64,000 nucleotides of DNA from Paractinoplanes maris (GTDB taxonomy: Bacteria; Actinomycetota; Actinomycetes; Mycobacteriales; Micromonosporaceae). This document shows positions 61,383-64,000 of the stretch, in pieces. The stretch lies in contig NZ_JALPVL010000007.1 of NCBI RefSeq assembly GCF_023544465.1, positions 310,001-374,000 of the forward strand. Reading direction: 5' to 3'. Made by a program: the position numbers and the translations under genes. Position 1 is the stretch's first letter. Every line of letters begins with the position of its first letter. The notes below the pieces were generated by a model. That model saw only the letters and a list, made by a program, of their open reading frames with translations. It was not told the DNA's origin and searched no databases.

Positions 61383-62300
61383 ATGAACACCGATCGCGTC
61401 GTCCGCAACGCGCGTGATGCGCTGCGGGACGCCGGCCTGCGCGGCTCGTTCCTCGTTCGCGATCTGGACACCGGCGACGAGGTCGACCTCGATGGCGACA
61501 CCGTCTTCCCGGTCGCCTCGCTGGTCAAGGTCCCACTGGCCGTCGTGACCCTGGAACGCGTCCGCCGCGGCGAGCTCGACCCCGCGGAACGTGTCGAGGT
61601 CACCCCGGGGCGGATGGTCGCTCCCGGGCCCACCGGGTTGAGCAAGTTCCGGCATCCGGCCGCCGTGGCGATCGAAGATCTGCTTTACCTGGCTGTGGCC
61701 GTCAGCGACAACGTGGCCGCGGACGCACTGTTCGCGCTGACCCCGCCGGCCGAGGTCGACGCCGCCGTCCGCGAACTGGGATTCGACGGCATCAGCGTCC
61801 GGCATGTGATGCACGACCTGATGGACACGCCCGCGGAACGCTTCGACGCGGCAGACGTCCACCTGGCCCACTCCCTCGCCATCACCGCGGGAACGACCGA
61901 GAGCGGCCATCCGGTGCCACAACTGGACGTCAGCCGGGCCAACACGGGTTCCGCGCGTTCGTACGCGGCCCTGCTCACGGAGATCTGGCGGCCGGCCGCA
62001 CTGCACCCGGCGACGGCCGAGCACGTACGCCGGCTGCTCGGTGACAACGTCATCCGGCACCGGCTGGCTCCGGACTTCGCCTCCGACGCGTCCCGCTGGT
62101 CGTCGAAGACCGGCACCCTGCTGAACCTGCGGCACGAGGCCGGGGTCGTCGAGCACGCCGACGGACAGGCATTCGTCGTCGCCGCCCTGACCGAGTCCAC
62201 CGTGCCGGCCGCCGCGCAGACCGGCGTCGAAGCGCTCATGGGCCGCGTCGCCCGTACGCTCCGCGACACGGTGCGGTCCGGTCGTGCTGCCCGTGTCTGA
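61383..62300 (+). CDS. Class A beta-lactamase-like serine hydrolase without signal peptide
   Basis: 305 residues. The three active-site elements of class A beta-lactamases are present: SxxK as ASLVKV near 46-49, SDN as VAVSDNVAADAL near 107 and KTG as SSKTGTL near 242. The omega-loop region is not canonical: no clear ExxLN segment appears after SDN. There is no export signal, whereas true beta-lactamases are secreted, so an intracellular hydrolase or amide/ester-cleaving role is more likely than resistance. It is divergent from MerR, which probably controls it; the end lies 13 bp from the convergent LysR gene. Confidence 0.85.
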   Translation: MNTDRVVRNARDALRDAGLRGSFLVRDLDTGDEVDLDGDTVFPVASLVKVPLAVVTLERVRRGELDPAERVEVTPGRMVAPGPTGLSKFRHPAAVAIEDLLYLAVAVSDNVAADALFALTPPAEVDAAVRELGFDGISVRHVMHDLMDTPAERFDAADVHLAHSLAITAGTTESGHPVPQLDVSRANTGSARSYAALLTEIWRPAALHPATAEHVRRLLGDNVIRHRLAPDFASDASRWSSKTGTLLNLRHEAGVVEHADGQAFVVAALTESTVPAAAQTGVEALMGRVARTLRDTVRSGRAARV

Positions 62301-62313
62301 CCTCGTTCCCGGC

Positions 62314-63177
62314 TCACGCTCCCAGACAGTCCGCGATGGCGTCCGACAGCAGGGCGCGCACCTTCCTGCCGTCCTCCTTGTCGGCCGACGTGATCGTGTA
62401 TCCGCGACTGAACGGTTCCTCCCCGACGGGCCGCCAGCCCAGTCCCCATGCCTCGGCCTCACGTCGTGAGCACAGCAGCAGGTCGGCTCCGCTGATCGCC
62501 CGGGACACGGCGGCGGGCACCGTCCGCGCCGTCGTGATCTGTGACCGTTGCAACCCGACTGCGTTGCCGAGCCGGACCATCCGGTCGAGCACGTGGGGCA
62601 CGACGTCCTCGGGCTGAATCCAGACCCGGCGAGGTGCGGACCCCGCCGTCCGGGCCGGTCGCAGTTCCTCCAGGAACATGGCGGTGTCGGCCTGGTCGTT
62701 GCCGGCCAGGCCCACGGGCACCTGCCACGTGCCGTCGCCGGGGGGCACCGCGGTGATCGCGGCGTGCACCTCCCGCGCCCGCACCAGGTCGGAGCGCTGA
62801 CTGGGCTCGGCCGGAACGACATCGAAGTACAGACCGTGGTGCCGGCCGTCGGCGATCAGGCGGGCCAGCGCCAGCGCCGGGCACGAGACGGGTACGGCGA
62901 GGTCGAACACCCGGAGCCGGGCCCGGTCCGCGTTGTCGCGCATCGCGTCGGCCAGGTCGACCAGGCGTTGCGCCATGGGCAACATGTCCCGGCCGAACGG
63001 GGTGAGCACGACCGTCCGTGACGAGCGCTCGAGCACCAGCGCGCCGAGGTGCCGCTCCAGGGCGGCGATGCGGCGGCTCGCCACCGGCTGGGGAATACCC
63101 GCGGCCGCGGCTCCCTGGGTGAAGCTGGCGTGCCTGCTGACCGCGACGAAGGCGGCGCAGCTCGCGATGAGGTCCAT
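62314..63177 (-). CDS. LysR-family regulator
   Basis: 287 residues. The N-terminal winged HTH reads CAAFVAVSRHASFTQGAAAA and GIPQPVASRRIAALERHLG. The effector domain (about 88-287) includes RLRVFDLAVPVSCPALALAR and GNAVGLQRSQITTARTVPAA. The sequence before the HTH has ASCAAF instead of the more usual LRYF. It is divergent from the penicillin-binding-protein gene over 120 bp; the gap is AT-richer (CAAAATCGCATCACCACAAAG) and probably holds both promoters. Confidence 0.9.
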   Translation of the reverse strand: MDLIASCAAFVAVSRHASFTQGAAAAGIPQPVASRRIAALERHLGALVLERSSRTVVLTPFGRDMLPMAQRLVDLADAMRDNADRARLRVFDLAVPVSCPALALARLIADGRHHGLYFDVVPAEPSQRSDLVRAREVHAAITAVPPGDGTWQVPVGLAGNDQADTAMFLEELRPARTAGSAPRRVWIQPEDVVPHVLDRMVRLGNAVGLQRSQITTARTVPAAVSRAISGADLLLCSRREAEAWGLGWRPVGEEPFSRGYTITSADKEDGRKVRALLSDAIADCLGA

Positions 63178-63297
63178 CAGATCAACCTATGTCAAAATCG
63201 CATCACCACAAAGAAAACTGTCTTGGACGACATGAATCCCGCGTGGCAACGTCGAAGCGACACCTGACCGATCGACCGAAGCGACGGAGCGTCCGCG

Positions 63298-64000
63298 ATG
63301 AAACGACTGGCATTACTCGGCATCTGCGGTCTGCTGGCCGGCATGCTGGTAGCTGCCGCTTCGTTCCCGGCCGTCGCCCTGTCGGGCCTGGCCGCCATGG
63401 CCGGTTCGGACAGCTTCGCCGAGCTACCCGGCGAACTCGAGCAGCGCTCCGCGCCGCAGGTCTCCCGGATCCTGGCCGCCGACGGTAAAACGCAGATCGC
63501 GGTCATGTACGACGAGTTCCGCAGCGACGTACCCCTCAAGAGGATCTCGAAGGCCATGCAGAACGCGATGGTGGCGGCCGAGGATCACCAGTTCTTCGAG
63601 CACAACGGCGTCGACCTCAAGGGAGTCGCGCGGGCGTTCGTGAACAACAGCCGCGGCGGCGCACCGCAGGGCGCGTCGACGCTGACGATGCAGTACGTCC
63701 GCATGACGCTGGCCTACACCGCCAGGACGCCGGACGCCGCGATCGCGGCCACGAACGACACGCCGGAGCGCAAGCTCACCGAGATGAAGTACGCGCTCCA
63801 GCTCGAGAGGACGCTGTCCAAGCAACAGATCCTCGAGCGCTACCTGAACATGGCGCCCTTCGGCAACGGCGCGTACGGCGTCTACGCCGCCAGCCAGGTC
63901 TACTTCAAGAAGAAGCCGAAGAATCTGACGATCGCCGAGGCCGCGTTGCTGGCCGGCATGGTGAAGGCGCCCACCGCGTTCGATCCGACCACCGCCACCG
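63298..64000 (+). CDS. Class A penicillin-binding protein / glycosyltransferase 51, partial
   Basis: The frame starts at ATG 63298 and runs off the right edge after 234 codons. A membrane anchor (LALLGICGLLAGMLVAAASF) is followed by the GT51 transglycosylase domain with catalytic Glu in VAAEDHQFFEHNGVD near 95, GASTLTMQYVRM near 122 and KYALQLERTLSKQQILERYL. A transpeptidase domain would follow outside the window. It polymerises lipid II at the outer membrane face. The cytoplasmic N-terminus is very short. It is divergent from LysR. Confidence 0.92.
   Translation, partial: MKRLALLGICGLLAGMLVAAASFPAVALSGLAAMAGSDSFAELPGELEQRSAPQVSRILAADGKTQIAVMYDEFRSDVPLKRISKAMQNAMVAAEDHQFFEHNGVDLKGVARAFVNNSRGGAPQGASTLTMQYVRMTLAYTARTPDAAIAATNDTPERKLTEMKYALQLERTLSKQQILERYLNMAPFGNGAYGVYAASQVYFKKKPKNLTIAEAALLAGMVKAPTAFDPTTAT

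Noticed and set aside
61383..62300. Calling the serine hydrolase a beta-lactam resistance gene
   Set aside because: It lacks an export signal and a recognisable omega-loop Glu, so resistance cannot be claimed.

Overview
The window is very GC-rich DNA with strong third-position G/C bias, frequent GTG starts, four-base ATGA/GTGA gene overlaps and AGGAG-type ribosome sites. With the gene content (SARP and LAL regulators, secreted CBM2 and CBM13 glycoside hydrolases, a chemoreceptor with a CheW protein, CHAT and GPP34 proteins) this points to a mycelial actinomycete. Chemotaxis genes in that setting suggest a motile-spore former such as Actinoplanes or another Micromonosporaceae. This is inference; no rRNA or other taxonomic marker is present. 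No rRNA, tRNA, CRISPR, transposase or integrase was seen.

Layout. 1-9.8 kb: regulators and small oxidoreductases (SARP regulator cut by the window edge, FAD oxidase, lactamase-fold hydrolase, FAD monooxygenase, FMO-like enzyme, MarR, SDR) mixed with decayed genes (short AraC, frameshifted remnant after the FMO, LysR half-gene fused to a secreted-protein remnant). 9.8-12.5 kb: a stand-alone SecD-SecF fusion and a small secreted protein. 12.7-18.4 kb: a PAS-PAS-GGDEF-EAL protein and a 1028-residue CHAT protein divergent from a small unknown protein. 18.4-21.7 kb: a clan GH-G-like glycosidase and a CBM2-GH62 arabinofuranosidase with two LacI-type operators.

21.8-32.5 kb: a catabolic island. A GntR regulator, a DJ-1/PfpI protein and an alpha/beta hydrolase diverge from a seven-gene unit: solute-binding lipoprotein, two permeases, two different ATPases, aldehyde dehydrogenase and iron-type alcohol dehydrogenase. 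The second ATPase has Asn in place of the H-loop His. 32.6-36.9 kb: a soluble chemoreceptor with six PAS modules, overlapping a gene with three CheW domains. 37.1-38.4 kb: a GH16-CBM13 beta-glucanase with a strong terminator.

38.5-43.5 kb: a compact minus-strand set: 2OG-Fe(II)-type oxygenase, a 19-codon basic peptide ORF, a YVTN beta-propeller, an unknown protein, an AlkX/YcaQ-like protein and an MFS exporter. It looks like a peptide-modification and export or self-protection locus and is the best candidate for something undescribed. 43.6-49.8 kb: DUF3592 protein, UlaG-like hydrolase, a chromate-transporter remnant, a LAL regulator and a secreted alpha/beta-hydrolase peptidase. 49.8-52.8 kb: a MerR regulator with matching operators in front of itself and an old yellow enzyme, then RidA-like and GPP34 proteins. 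52.8-60.4 kb: DedA protein, histidine kinase/response regulator, acyltransferase and ABC exporter; related sequence elements at 23-25 bp intervals lie in both control regions, suggesting one envelope-response regulon. 60.5-64 kb: MerR regulator divergent from a signal-less class A beta-lactamase-like hydrolase, then LysR divergent from a penicillin-binding protein cut by the window edge.
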